From assembly GCA_950106755.1 (NCBI GenBank), contig OX467083.1, forward strand, positions 42,174,555 to 42,238,554: a stretch of 64,000 nucleotides of DNA, in the 5' to 3' direction. This document shows positions 25,379-36,757 of this stretch, piece by piece. The first letter of the stretch is position 1; every line of letters begins with the position of its first letter. Made by a program: the position numbers and the translations under genes. This stretch comes from Climacium dendroides. Taxonomy: Eukaryota; Streptophyta; Bryopsida; Hypnales; Climaciaceae. Below the pieces are notes generated by a model that was given only the letters and a program-made list of their open reading frames with translations, had not been told where the DNA came from and made no database searches.

Positions 25379-28300
25379 TCAGGCAGGGGACCCTCCTCCG
25401 TTCCATAACCTCTTTGAGGCGTGTGGTCTGCTTCTCCACTCTAGCATGTCTTTGAGGCGTGCCAAACCCATACCAAGACCATCTTCCACCCTGTGAAACA
25501 CTAGAGTCGATCTGCCCGAATGAATGTTCCTAGATTCGATCTCCGCTGCCAAGCACTTCAGTTTTCCCAAGGATCTATTGAAGTCAGCATCCAGGTGCTC
25601 CATCAACGTCGGTTGTCCACTAACAAAATCCAGGAGCTCTTTTGCTTTCATTTGCAAATTGAAAGAGGGATTCACCGTGGGCTGCATAGTATCGGTCACT
25701 GTTTCGGACTGAAAAGGCGAAATCAAGCACGACAAATTAGAATTTGATATGGTCAGCTCAGAACAGACTACCGTAGATCGGAGGACATGATAAGTTGCTA
25801 CTGCAGTTGTACCTTTCAAACTCCCGCAATACCTAGCGACAACCCCTTCCGCTAGTTCTGGATGCATAATGCATAAGACTTTTACCTTGTGTTTACATGT
25901 GTTTCCCTTCTGTGAATGTACACAGTTGCAAGAAGCCCACAATTCACCTGGGTTGTGCACAGCATATTGTAAGTGCCTGTGGTTTGTAGATGTGACATAG
26001 GCGGGGCCACCATCATACTTAGGAAGCATGACATTAGTGTCGGGAATGTCACGTGCTCGGAGGAGTGCCGAAATGATAGTGTTTCGCTCCTTCCGATTGT
26101 CCACGAACCTGTAAAGCTTTCGCAATTGCCCATACTAGTAATGGGTCAACACATCTCCTGTGAGCATGTGAATGCATCAATCCACTCGTCGACCAGTCAA
26201 TCGACTCCTCTCTGACCGTAGGACAGACTTCATATACCCATAGTAACTCTCGACTGCAGCATTTGTGTCCTGTCCGACATAGGGGAGGTTCCTATATCCA
26301 ACCACCCACATGTGAATTTTTGGTACCCATTGTTGTGTGACATAATCCCAAAATTCCATTGCTACAGGCAAAGAATTCTGCAAGTGCTCTAATTTTTGTA
26401 TTGCCCACTGAGTGGCATCACCTCCCGCTGGTCCTTCACGGTCATATATGATGGATCCGAGCCCGTGAATGACCTCTGCACGCAAGAGAACATCTTGAAT
26501 CTTGATGCAAGCCTGTTTTTGCCAGGCCCTGTGAACATGCCAAAGGCACAAGTGGATAGCAGTTAGTGGCCACACCATCTTGCAGAAGACCACATGCCGG
26601 CAGTTAGTGTCTCGCGCAGCCCCACTACATCACTTGTTATAATAAATTTGTGACAAGTCTCCTACCTCAGCCCTCATATTAGTTCAGAACGAGTTTTCCT
26701 TCGATGAGAACACTGTGAACACAGTGACCATTGTCGCAGGCAACATGCTTCATAATCATGTACGAAATCCAGTCAATAACGTATCCAATACTATTTATCT
26801 TCCCCTGGGCGCAATCGACGACGAAGGCATTTGGCTTCCAAATGGGGTTCTCTTTTTTCATGTGCTCATCTAGTGCCCGCATCTAAGAAGTCAGGTCTTC
26901 TTGCGTGCTGCGAACCGTGACAATGAATGCAACGGGGATGCCATTGTGCCATTCGTCGAAAACCATTACCGTATAGAGAGGGAACTGCAGTATTAGAACA
27001 GTGAGTGATGTAACAGAACAGTGAGTTGTCTTTGAAGAGAGGCAAACTTCAAATAATTGCACATGCATCATCATTTCTTGTATTTGCATAAAGTAAAACA
27101 GCACACCAACCTTCTTTTCATTTGTGCCAAACGTGGCATCAATTGAAACTGCACTTTCATGACAAAATTTAACCATCATCTCGCGTTGCCATGTTGTCTG
27201 GATCCCTATAGTGAAGGGTATGTTTGAGGGCGTGAGCCCTCCTCCAACAATTGTACCTGTTTCTCGATAGTAGAACACACTATCTGGATTTTCTTGCACC
27301 CACAACTACACACTTTTCGCATCTTCAGTGTGCAGCATGTAGGTCTCCCGTGCGACTTTAGTTGCCCAATTGCGTATGTCACGTTCATGGAGGAACATGT
27401 CTCTAGTGAGCTCCTTCTCATGCCTGCATGCCTCTTTCACAACAGCAATGTGTTTCGCCATAATCTACGAAACGCTAAGTCCACTTCTTAGCTGTGCAAG
27501 TACAAACTCCTTTAATTCAAGCGAAAGCTGCCATTCAAAAGAACTGCGGTCCCCAACATGGGATAACCCATGACATTGCATACGGTCTTCGTTGACATGC
27601 TCAGCCTCGTAGATGCAAATTTGCAATACATGTGGTAAAAGCAGGAGAGTTCTGACGGAAAACGAAGCAAGGCAGCTACGCTTCAAGGAGCCCCCCCATT
27701 GTTTTGAGGATTCGCGCACTTTCTTTGGCCTAGCAGTCGTAGGAGCCTCACTTTGCCTGTTTTCAGACGAGTGCACACGTGCCCCTTCCATCCCATTAGC
27801 ATTGTTCACTACCCCCGTACTGTGTAGCAATGCGTCAGTGTTTTGTAATATGTCCTGTGTTGATCCCGGCAGAATGTACTCTAATACATCAATGTGAAGT
27901 CCACATGTACTAACTTCTTAGGTAGCATGTCTTCCCACAGACGGCCTGTTCCAAGGTGCAGCAGTGATTGATGTTGTAGTAGAGGAGTGCCCAATCTTTG
28001 GGCACAACGTTAAGGTCAATTTCAAGTATGTTGGCCGGTAGATTTTTGGCTGCCCGTTTTGATCGTTGAGCACGCTTGCATGGAACTGACTTCTTGTGTG
28101 CAAGCCTCAATGATTTAAACTTACTTTCAGAAGCATTCTCTCGTGCCGAAAGGAAATTGGTGTCTTCTGCTTCCAACTCCGGAAGTGAATTCAAATCTAT
28201 CACTTGCGCCCCAATAGTACAATCAAAGGTACTTGAGATATGTGGAATGACTTCGATGTCCTTTACCTTATGGCGACGCGACTGCTTAGTGTTCCTTGTT

Positions 28301-29196
28301 TTCGACTTCGTTGTGTCACGCTTTGTTTGCTACTGGTCTGATTGAAGGAGGTCATCTTCGGCAAGGACTGAACTGCCTTCATCGGGATGAGGATGTACCT
28401 GTGTTTTTTTCTTACGTGTGCGTTTCGCCTTGCATGTCTCCAACCCTACCACATCAGACGGGGTAGATTTCTTCCTCGGCGCCCTTTTCTTCTTCGATGT
28501 TTCAAGCGGTACATTGCCTGCGGCGGTTGCATCAGGCTTCTTCCGTGAACGTCGTGTAGAAACAATATCCACTAGTATCACCTTACGTCTCGGATTTGGC
28601 AGCATTGACGATGTGAGGATCTTGACCTTCCTAGTGTGGTCCTGAGGACCGTACTGGCAATGGTACCTGTCCTTGATAAAGTAAAATAGTGCACGAGTTA
28701 CAACCAATGGAATTCCATGGCAGCACTAAAGGAATGCCCCCATTCATTGAATAGAAAGTCGTCAAAAAAAAAACTTACCGTGATATGTCCTTCGCTGCAG
28801 TAGGAGTAGCCCTAACAGATCTACCTTCCTTGGCTGGTTTTGTGCGGATCCTGACGTAGTTGCATCGCACCCCCCCTCAGTATTCTGCATGCCCTTTATG
28901 AAGTCATTCACTCTCAATGTAGGGATGAAACACTGTTGAGCCACTACAAGGGTTTTTCTCCGATTTCCAAGCTGTCCCCGAACTATCTGCGTCTCCCTCA
29001 ACTCCCACAGCAAGTCCGATCTCTTCAAAGGCCCTTCGGGTGGAGATTGAACCGCCATTTCAATGGATCGAAGCTGGTCACTGAACTGGTCCTTGCAGAA
29101 GTCCACCCATGAAACCGAGCCCGTCCAACTCTCCATCAAATCCTCGTGAAACAAAGTCAAAGTATCCTTCTCTGTTGAATCCGTCCTGTCAGCCAA
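25379..29196 (-). pseudogene. MULE transposase (DDE, SWIM zinc finger)
   Basis: Minus-strand gene that would cut and paste the element. The N-terminal exons (29196-28779 and about 28707-27910) are basic and lysine-rich (RSRKKPDATAAGN, KKKRAPRKKS). The frame from 27830 leads into the catalytic region: first Asp in VSIDATFGTNEKK (~27150), then FPLYTVMVFDEWHNGIPVAF; second Asp in NAFVVDCAQGKINSI (~26820); the LCLWHVHRAW block (~26530); the probable catalytic Glu in DTNAAVESYYGYMK (~26240); and a SWIM finger CNCVHSQKGNTCKHKVKVL (~25930). Introns are visible at 26985-27110 (126 nt, frame-neutral) and about 26579-26780. In-frame TAG stops lie at 28330, 27465, 27306 and 26883, another TAG replaces a probable Trp near 26140, and a frameshift lies near 26180. 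Inactive in this copy, but every catalytic motif remains readable. Confidence 0.92.
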
Positions 29197-29654
29197 GCAC
29201 GCCTAAAATCGCAATTGCGTGGTAGCACCTCAACACTAAACAGTACTTAAAATAGACGATTCAATCATCTGAATGCAACGGACAAAACACAACAATCATT
29301 TTCGCACAAACAAACAATGGCCTTCTGCTAAAATGTGAATTACAATAGGGGAACTTAGTTACCCGAAATTGTAGAAAACCACTCCCTCAACCTGCCTGAA
29401 ATATATAAACTTGCAATATAATGTACCAGAAATCTAGAACTCCACTTGAACAAACCTAAACCCTAATCAGATGCAAAACAAGTAGAGGCACGTTACCATG
29501 ACCTAAACAAATAAAAAACAATGGATTAGCCCTAGACGAAACCACAGGTACATGAAACCCTAATTCGAATGCGAAACTGCACGGCAGATACTAAAGTCGG
29601 CACAAAGTCCAACACGCACACATGGCAATGGAGTGAAACACTCGAAAAACGATA
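29197..29654. other. 5' flank of the MULE transposase gene
   Basis: About 460 bp between the gene start and the right TIR. No frame is seen. Transcription of the transposase gene would start here or in the TIR array; no clear TATA box was identified. Confidence 0.4.
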
Positions 29655-30615
29655 ATTCTTTATATTTTTTGGAGGCTTTTGTTTCATAATATATTCTAAA
29701 GTGTTTCGAGTGGGGGCTCACAATATTCCCCATTTTTTTTCTCTATATTTTTTTTGTCTTTCCTTTCATAATATATTCTAGAATGTTTCAAGTGGGGCCT
29801 CACAATATTTCCCATTTTTTTTCTCTATATTTTTTTTGTCTTTCCTTTTATAATATATTGTAGAGTGTTTCGAGTGGGGCCTTACAATATTCCCCATTTT
29901 TTTCCTCTATTTTTTTTTGTCTTTCCTTTCATAATATATAGTAGAGTGTTTTGAGTGGGGGCTCACAATGTTCCCCATTTTTTTTCTTTATATTTTTTTG
30001 GGCTTTTGTTTCATAATATATAATAGAGTGTTTCGAGTGGGGCCTCACAATGTTCCCCATTTTTTTTCTTTATATTTTTTGGGGCTTTTGTTTCATAATA
30101 TATTATAGGATGAAAATAGAAATGGAAAACACAAGGTGGCCGAAAATAATAAGAAAAAAAAATGGTTCATAGAAGCCGAAAATTTCCAAACCCTACAAAT
30201 CCTAAACCAATTTCCCTAAACTGTTGTTCTGAAACACTAGAATGGATCATCCTTCATGCGGCATGAGTGGGGGATGAAACAGTCATGCAACGTGTTCATA
30301 GGGCCACATGTGCCATGGACCCACCCATCCCATGTCCCCATGCATGCATATAATGGGCCATGTGCTCTGCCAGATGTCTACATGGGCCCCTGACTACAGG
30401 GTGCGGTGCTGGCGAAACACTGAATCTGACCGTGGTGCAATTACTTTGTAGTAATCACAAGCAGATGTAGTTAGAGCTTTAAATTCACCAAAGCACCTGA
30501 TTTTCAGCAACCAGACCAGATCTGACTACAGTACGCTAAGCAAGATTATTGACACCCTTCAATACTCCCATCCCATTATGAGCCGCTAAAACAAGGGTGA
30601 GAAATAGTGTGTGCC
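29655..30615 (-). repeat. MULE right terminal inverted repeat
   Basis: Inverted counterpart of 9779-10945. It starts internally at a TATAAAGAA-type block, contains about five 82-bp units (phase marks at 29731, 29813, 29895, 29976 and 30058), then the outer single-copy part, and ends AAATAGTGTGTGCC at 30615. Confidence 0.9.
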
Positions 30616-30624
30616 TTGAATTCA
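30616..30624 (+). repeat. 9-bp target-site duplication, right copy
   Basis: TTGAATTCA immediately after the MULE right end, matching 9770-9778 exactly. Confidence 0.9.
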
Positions 30625-33600
30625 TGTGTATTCAATATTAAAAATATTTGACATTTCATTTTTAAAAAATAGTTACTAATTATTGTTATAATGGTAAAAA
30701 ATTTAGCGAATATGTTAATCATCCCATTGTTTATTCAATGCTCCATGAGTTTACATAAGCAATACTTTTGTATTTAGAAAATTTTTAAAATCCATCAAAA
30801 AATATAATTAAACTTTTGCCTTTACAAATATGCATAATAAGTTTCAATCTGGATAAGTTGAGGTTTAAGAATATATACTTTTCATGTAAACATAGAGTTA
30901 TACCATCATATTAAAAATTAAAAATTTGAAGAGAATTACGTTGTAAAATTTGCACAAATTTACTTTTTAGATGATGATTTGTAAACAGATCGTCGAAAAG
31001 AGATTTTTGATGATCTTGATCGCGACACCATGAACACCATTTAAGAAGTTTTAAAATTGGTTAATGCATTAATTCATGATTTCAAATCTTTACGTAATGT
31101 TTTTTGGGAGAATACAATGTGGGACTTCGTATATTCAGTGAGATTTCTATTGAAATTCATCGTTAAAGATACAATCGACTCATTGTTCAATGGTAATGAT
31201 AAAACCAATATCAAATCTTTCATTTTAAAATTTTTAAGTACTAGCATTTCAATCATAAGCACCTTATTATTTGTAAATTTTAATTCAATTCAAAGTTGTT
31301 AAAACGTATTTAAGGTAATCATTTACTTCACTTTAAGTTTTTTTTAAATTAAATATAAATCTTGTTAATAGTTATATGTTTTAAAAAGAAATTAAAATAA
31401 AGGCAAAGTTTTCTTTCGTTCTTATAAGTATACTTTGATTTATTTTAAACGTCTTATATCTTCATTTATCACATTCATTGCACGAGAAATTGGGGCTTTA
31501 ATTACTTATAAATTATTCACTAGCGCTTAAGTGATTGTTAACTAGTTATGAAAATTGTTTAAATTATGTTATTGCTGCTTTTATGCTTTGTTTGTATTTC
31601 TCACCTTAATTTAAGTAATTCTCCCATTTCAAAACACACGCTCAGCTTTAAGCTCTTAATTTTTTTTGCTAAAAGTATAATCTTAGTTTTCATTTCTTTT
31701 AAAAACAAATGAAGATTATTTTTTTGTAATTGTACAATTAACTCCATCACATTAAATTTCTCTTTAAGTGATTTAAGTTTAATTGCTTTCATTTTAAGCT
31801 CATCATGAAACTTATCTTGTTGTCTTTGATTTCATCTTCATTCTTGTGCAAAATTGCCTTTTATTTTGTTGTTTTCATATCACAAACAATTAGGATAATT
31901 AATACAACATTTTTTTATCATTTTCTCAGTCACGTCAATTATAATGTTGCACTAATTAGGATGGCACTTTTAATGTCAAATTGAGTTTCATCTTTATTTT
32001 TATATAAGAACTTTCTTTAGTTTGCATTTTAATAGCTTTTACTTTTATTGAATTAATATTTAGCTTACCACACTTTAAACAATATAACTATTTTTTTAAG
32101 TTGAGTGTTTTTTTTCTAAAGTAAAGTAAGTTGAATAATCGTTGAAAATGAAATCTTCAAGTTATACTTAAATTTTTTTAAATCATCATAAGAATGTGCT
32201 TAACCAATTTATTTTTCTTTACATCATTTTTATTTTTAGTAAGTATTTTTTTAAGTGAAATATAATGAACTATTTTCAATTCAACTCAATATTGTTTAAT
32301 GCTGTAATTACTATTGAATAAAGAGGTCTTACTTTAGAAAAGCATTGAATTTTTAACTGCATTTAGATTCAATTTATGATATGAAAAAACATGATAATAA
32401 AAATGATAAACATTATTACTTTTTACTTTAAAACAAATGCAAGTGTTGTTTGCTATATGAAATTTCCTATAAAATAAAATATGTAATATTTGCATATATG
32501 TGTATAATATACACAATTTTTAAACAAATAATGCATATAATTTTATATCAATACTTATATGATGCATTCAAGTAAAATACTTTAATATTCATATTTATTA
32601 TGTATAAATAAAATTTATATTTTATATTTTTATAATATACAAAAATAGATCCTATTCATATTTATATAAACCATGTATAAATATTATAAATTGTATTCCA
32701 AACCTTATATATTGTGTAGAAAACTCAAACCTTTCGAAGTCTTCTTAAAAATGTCGCCGAACTTTAAATGAACATAAAAATTGCATACAAAATCCAAATT
32801 AAGCACACCTTATAATTTTAAAAATTTAATTAAATTTTAAGCAAATTTTTCAAATTTTTCAAATAAAAAAAATATTGTTCAAATTTCATAGCTTGTAAAA
32901 TATTATTCCTTTACTTTCAAAGGCAATTGTACACTCTTCCACTTCAAAGATTACCTTAATCTCATAAAAAATTCAAAAATTTTGTGTCATAACTTTTTAG
33001 AAAGTTAAATACAACATCTAAGTATCTTTCAAAAATCAATTTAAAAACTAACAAACATGTTCTAAAAGCTTTACCAAAGTTGAGACACCCTCAAAATCTT
33101 AAACTTGAGTGACTACTCTTCACTCTTTCACTTTAATAATTATAACTTTTTCATCTCATCTCACTTTCAAACTAAAAAAATTTGCATTCATAAATAAAAA
33201 ATAACTATATAAAACTACTTTTGAATATGAAAATAAAAATATTATAACCAAACTTCTATAACCCCTAAAAGCTACTACCCTTCTTCACTTTGTTAAGCAT
33301 AACTCTTAAACTCCAACTCCAAATTAAACGTATAATATATTTTTGAATACACAAAAATAAAAAAACATCTTTATAAAATTTCATTAAAATACAAGGTATA
33401 CACAAAACGTTTTTTTTTCAAAAATACACATTCTTTAAAACACATAATAAATGAGAAAGGAAAAGACCCCTACTTTAAAGAGCCATATTAGCCTATTGGA
33501 AGTTTAAAAAACTTGGAAGTTGTACTTGTATAAAGTCCGATTTAGAAAAGATTAAGTGCCCATCATGAAAACAAATTGTATTCAAGAACAATAATAATTT

Positions 33601-33838
33601 GTCAAATAATTTATCCCTTATGACTTTTAAGAGTAGAGGGATTAAATTGTGAAATTAGATTTACTATGTGAGGAAAAAAAAATGGTGATGTGATTAAAAA
33701 ACAAAATTGTTTTATTAGGACTTTAGTTGTAATGGCTAATTAGGATAAATTAGAAGCAAATCCTATTTAAATTGCCTCTTTTGGAACGAATTATACTATT
33801 AGCTTAGTTTTATCAATTAGAAAATAGGCTTATTTACA
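30625..33838. other. AT-rich decayed repeat region ending in an LTR-like terminus
   Basis: Highly AT-rich with no gene, apart from a Helitron relic near 30975-31200. It ends in ...GGCTTATTTACA directly before a primer-binding-site-like sequence at 33841. The last ~60 bp resemble the right end of the LTR-like unit at 34517-38069 (both contain TTGGAACGAA followed by TATTA). It may therefore be a very old LTR of the same broad group. Confidence 0.45.
30975..31200 (+). pseudogene. Helitron Rep relic, second degenerate copy
   Basis: Similar to 34110-34330: both contain a GATTTTTGATGATCTT block, a TTTCAAATCTT block and a (G/A)TGGGACTTCG block in the same order and spacing. Too decayed to translate over any length. 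It is either a duplicate of the Rep fragment at 34 kb or part of another Helitron. Confidence 0.55.
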
Positions 33839-33840
33839 TT

Positions 33841-33858
33841 TTTGGTGTCATTGTCGAG
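33841..33858 (+). promoter_or_regulatory. Primer-binding-site-like sequence, plant tRNA-Asp type, decayed
   Basis: TGGTGTCATTGTCGAGGA directly follows an LTR-like CA end. It matches the tRNA-Asp-complementary site TGGCGCCGTTGCCGGGGA, used by Tat/Athila-type plant gypsy elements, at 13 of 18 positions; all five differences are transitions (C-to-T or G-to-A), as expected from methylation decay. Confidence 0.55.
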
Positions 33859-33893
33859 GAGGTGCATATAACTTAGACATAGGCTGTATATAT

Positions 33894-34115
33894 ACATGTC
33901 TAAGTTATATAACCTATGTGGACATTCTCAACAAAAACGTCTAAAATTCAACAACGCCTATCACAAACACACCAAGCCCCCTCCTAGAAACAATGGAATA
34001 GGAATACTTGGGCATGGAAATGGAAAATGCTCGTTTACACTATACAACTGCGACGTCTATCAACGCCTCACAACCATCCACGAGGCCATATGTCTAAGTT
34101 ATATAACCTATGGTT
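33894..34115 (+). repeat. ~22-bp direct repeat flanking a 193-bp interval
   Basis: TGTCTAAGTTATATAACCTA at 33897 recurs at 34090, a shift of 193 bp. An inverted relative (ATATAACTTAGACATAGG) lies just upstream near 33866. This may be a duplication or a small insertion next to the Helitron fragment. A frame (33896-34162) crosses it but resembles nothing certain. Confidence 0.5.
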
Positions 34116-34129
34116 TGCAAACAAATCGT

Positions 34130-34516
34130 TGTATGGAGATTTTTGATGATCTTCAGTGTTAAACAGTTAATATCATCTAAGAAGTATTAGGGTCGATAAA
34201 TGCTTTAGTTCAGGGTTTCAAATCTTCATATGATGTTCTTTTAGGAGGACATAGTATGGGACTTCGCATCTTTGGTGAAGTTCCTTCTGGTCAACATCCC
34301 CGTCGATATAATCAACCAACAGTTCCAGAAGTTGCTGTTGTTGTTCTTGATGAACAACATTTAGATTCTGGTAGAGATATTGTTCTTCATCAGCGTGGTG
34401 AAAATTTATTACGGATAAAGGAAACTCATTCAGCTTATGACGTTTTATCCTATCCTTTATTGTTTTTCCAGATGAACGATGTGGGTGGTCACCAACTTTT
34501 AAAGCAAATATTGGAG
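34130..34516 (+). pseudogene. Helitron Rep/helicase N-terminal fragment, part 1
   Basis: The frame contains GLRIFGEVPSGQHPRRYNQ, then PTVPEVAVVVLDE, then RDIVLHQRGENLLRIKETH and YDVLSYPLLF. This is the well-conserved start of the Helitron helicase-like N-terminal region, which precedes the HUH nuclease and helicase that drive rolling-circle transposition. TAA stops lie upstream near 34160 and 34180. The reading frame is cut at 34516 by the LTR-like unit and resumes at 38070. Skipping the insertion and one copy of TGGAG makes the frame continuous across the junction. Confidence 0.88.
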
Positions 34517-35589
34517 TGTAAATATACTATTTGGAATTATTTTTGTGATTTTGTTGCTTATTTGGCATGTATTTGGTTTGTTTTTGTCAAGTTGTTTGGT
34601 TGTTTGTGTCCTAATTTGGTGGTTTTGGGTGTGCTTTTATCAATGTGGGAGTGCTTTTTCAGTGTTCTTTTGAAGTAAGTTTATTAGGATGAGGTGGCAT
34701 CTTGGCCAAGTGGCTAGGTGAGGTAGCCTAGTTAGTATGCAATTTGAATTAAGGAAGTTGGATGGATTTAGAGGGATGTATGTGTGGTTGAATTTGCGGT
34801 TCCAATTAGGTGGTTTGCAAGTGGTTATGTTGTCTTTTCCAATTTGATAACCGCCTCGATGTTTCCTATTTGGGTTGTGTTTTCTCTCATTTTTTTTTTA
34901 CCGTTGTCGTGTTGAGAGAGTTTGCTTCGGGAAATCGCGAAAATTTTGGCTGCGACCGGAAATAGTTTTGCTATGGGTTTTGTCAAATCTTCTTATCTTG
35001 AGTCTTTGGTCTTCAATCTTCAAAACTTGAATCTTCACTTGATTCTTCATTCGAATCTTCACTTGATCTTCCGTTGGCCTATCCTGTAGTGGTTCTATAG
35101 GGTCAAGGGTAAAGGTGTGTAATAAGAAACAAGTCTTCGGACGGGTAAAACGAGACGGCCAAACCATGAGCTGACCGTCCGGAAATTGGTTCCTAAACTT
35201 CAAACCTACGGTGACCAGGAAGCGCCTTTCACTAGTAGGAACAACATAGAAGATTGACCATGTGGGTGATCAATCCCACTTCGTCGCCACAAACATAAAA
35301 TGGGGCTAATATTGTCATAAGAATGACTCCATAGCCCGCAACCAAGTTTACAATGCAAAATTTAAATAACAACTAGCCCCCAAAACAGGTTGGGAAAACA
35401 AGAAATTCACAATGAGTCTCCAAAACCGGCTAGGAAAAACAAGCCACAAGCCACAACACACGAATCTTCAACCTTCTTCCACTTTGAGTCTCAAATCTTC
35501 AATCTTGAGTCTTGAAAACTTCTTTCACTCACAAACTTGAAGAAATTCCAACAAAAACTAAGTCCCAAGCAAGCTGCAAACTTTGATCT

Positions 35590-36400
35590 AGTATCACAGA
35601 TGCTTTAAGAATTCAAATGCTAAATACTTTAGCAATTTAGAAAGCTAACAGCACAATCTAATCACTCACAAAATTTGAAACTATTCTAAGATACTATCCA
35701 AAAGTTATTAAAGGGCAAAGTAGAAGTCTTCTTCTTCCTTACTAACCAAACACTACCTCTTTAAACCTCAATAACTTTTGATTACAAGATTGAAATACTA
35801 TGTGTGAGAGCAATTTGAAAAGCTCTCACTACTATCTATAAGTTGTGAAAATATCACAATAATCTAGGATACTATCCAAAAGTTATAAGAGGTAGAGTCT
35901 CGGCCTTCTCAAACAAGAAGGTAGAAATCTTCTTAACCTTTGATACTTCATAACTTTTGCATTACAACTCCAATTTGTATAAATAAACACAATTTAAAAA
36001 ACTAAAATGATAATTTAAAACATATCAAATTTTCAATTTCATCAAAAAAACTGACCAAAAGTTGTAGGCGTTGAAGTTACGGCATTTTTCCTTCAAGTTC
36101 AATCTCTACTCCAGACTTCGTCACCTCATAACTTTTTAATAAACACTCCAAACGACAAATATCATATCTTTTTAAAAAAAGATAAACAAGAACAATACAC
36201 CTCCTAAATATCAAGTCAAATCAGTAAGTACTCCAAAAGTTATAGCTTGTTGAAGCCTCTGACCTCTCAATGGAGATCATTGGGTCTTCACAATTTCAAA
36301 CTTTCATAACTTTTGACTCCCAACTCCAAATTCAACTTCCAAACACTCTTTGAAAAGCTTTGAATACAAGGAATGTTGTGCCAAGTTTTCATTACTCAAT
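35590..36400. repeat. Degenerate ~179-bp tandem repeats, copy 2
   Basis: AGCT-core marks at 35643, 35821, 36000, 36180 and 36356 give spacings of 178, 179, 180 and 176. The CATAACTTTT mark gives 35771, 35951, 36127 and 36305 (180, 176, 178). Two independent marks therefore agree. Units share order but only modest identity. Confidence 0.75.
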
Positions 36401-36757
36401 TGTTTATGCTCCATGAGCTACATCCATTCGAAATTCGGCCAAAAACCTCTCAAAACACATATACACTCTTCACTTTCTTTCTCCACCAACTAAGCATCTT
36501 TTCCCTCTTTTCCTCCCCATCTAAAGTGAAGGGTGGGGCACATTAGCCCATGCCCCTACCAAGGCCCCACCTAAGATTCCAAACTAAATCCCCATTCACA
36601 CTCTCCTTTAACTCCAAACTCCAAGCTAAATACTGTCACTAATTTTTCATTCTACATTAATAATCACACACTGTGATTTCAATAAAATACTCAAAGTAAA
36701 AACTAACTTCCAATAAATGCTCACTAGAGGTAAAAAACTAGAGTTTCAATCAAAGCT

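Larger units (their letters stand above)
9779..30615. mobile_element. Complete Mutator-like element (MULE) of the Ulp1-carrying (KI/Kaonashi) type, 20.8 kb
   Basis: The ends are GGGACACACTATTTCTCACC (left) and, on the other strand, GGCACACACTATTTCTCACC (right). They are flanked by an exact 9-bp duplication TTGAATTCA at 9770-9778 and 30616-30624. Both termini continue as long inverted repeats of about 1.0-1.2 kb. Inside are a plus-strand Ulp1-like cysteine protease gene (19446-24137) and a minus-strand MULE transposase gene (25379-29196), converging on each other. Long TIRs, 9-bp duplications and a MULE transposase define Mutator-like elements; the added Ulp1 gene is the mark of Kaonashi elements in plants. 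Both genes are nonsense-mutated, so this copy is not autonomous, but TIRs and duplication are well preserved. Confidence 0.95.
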
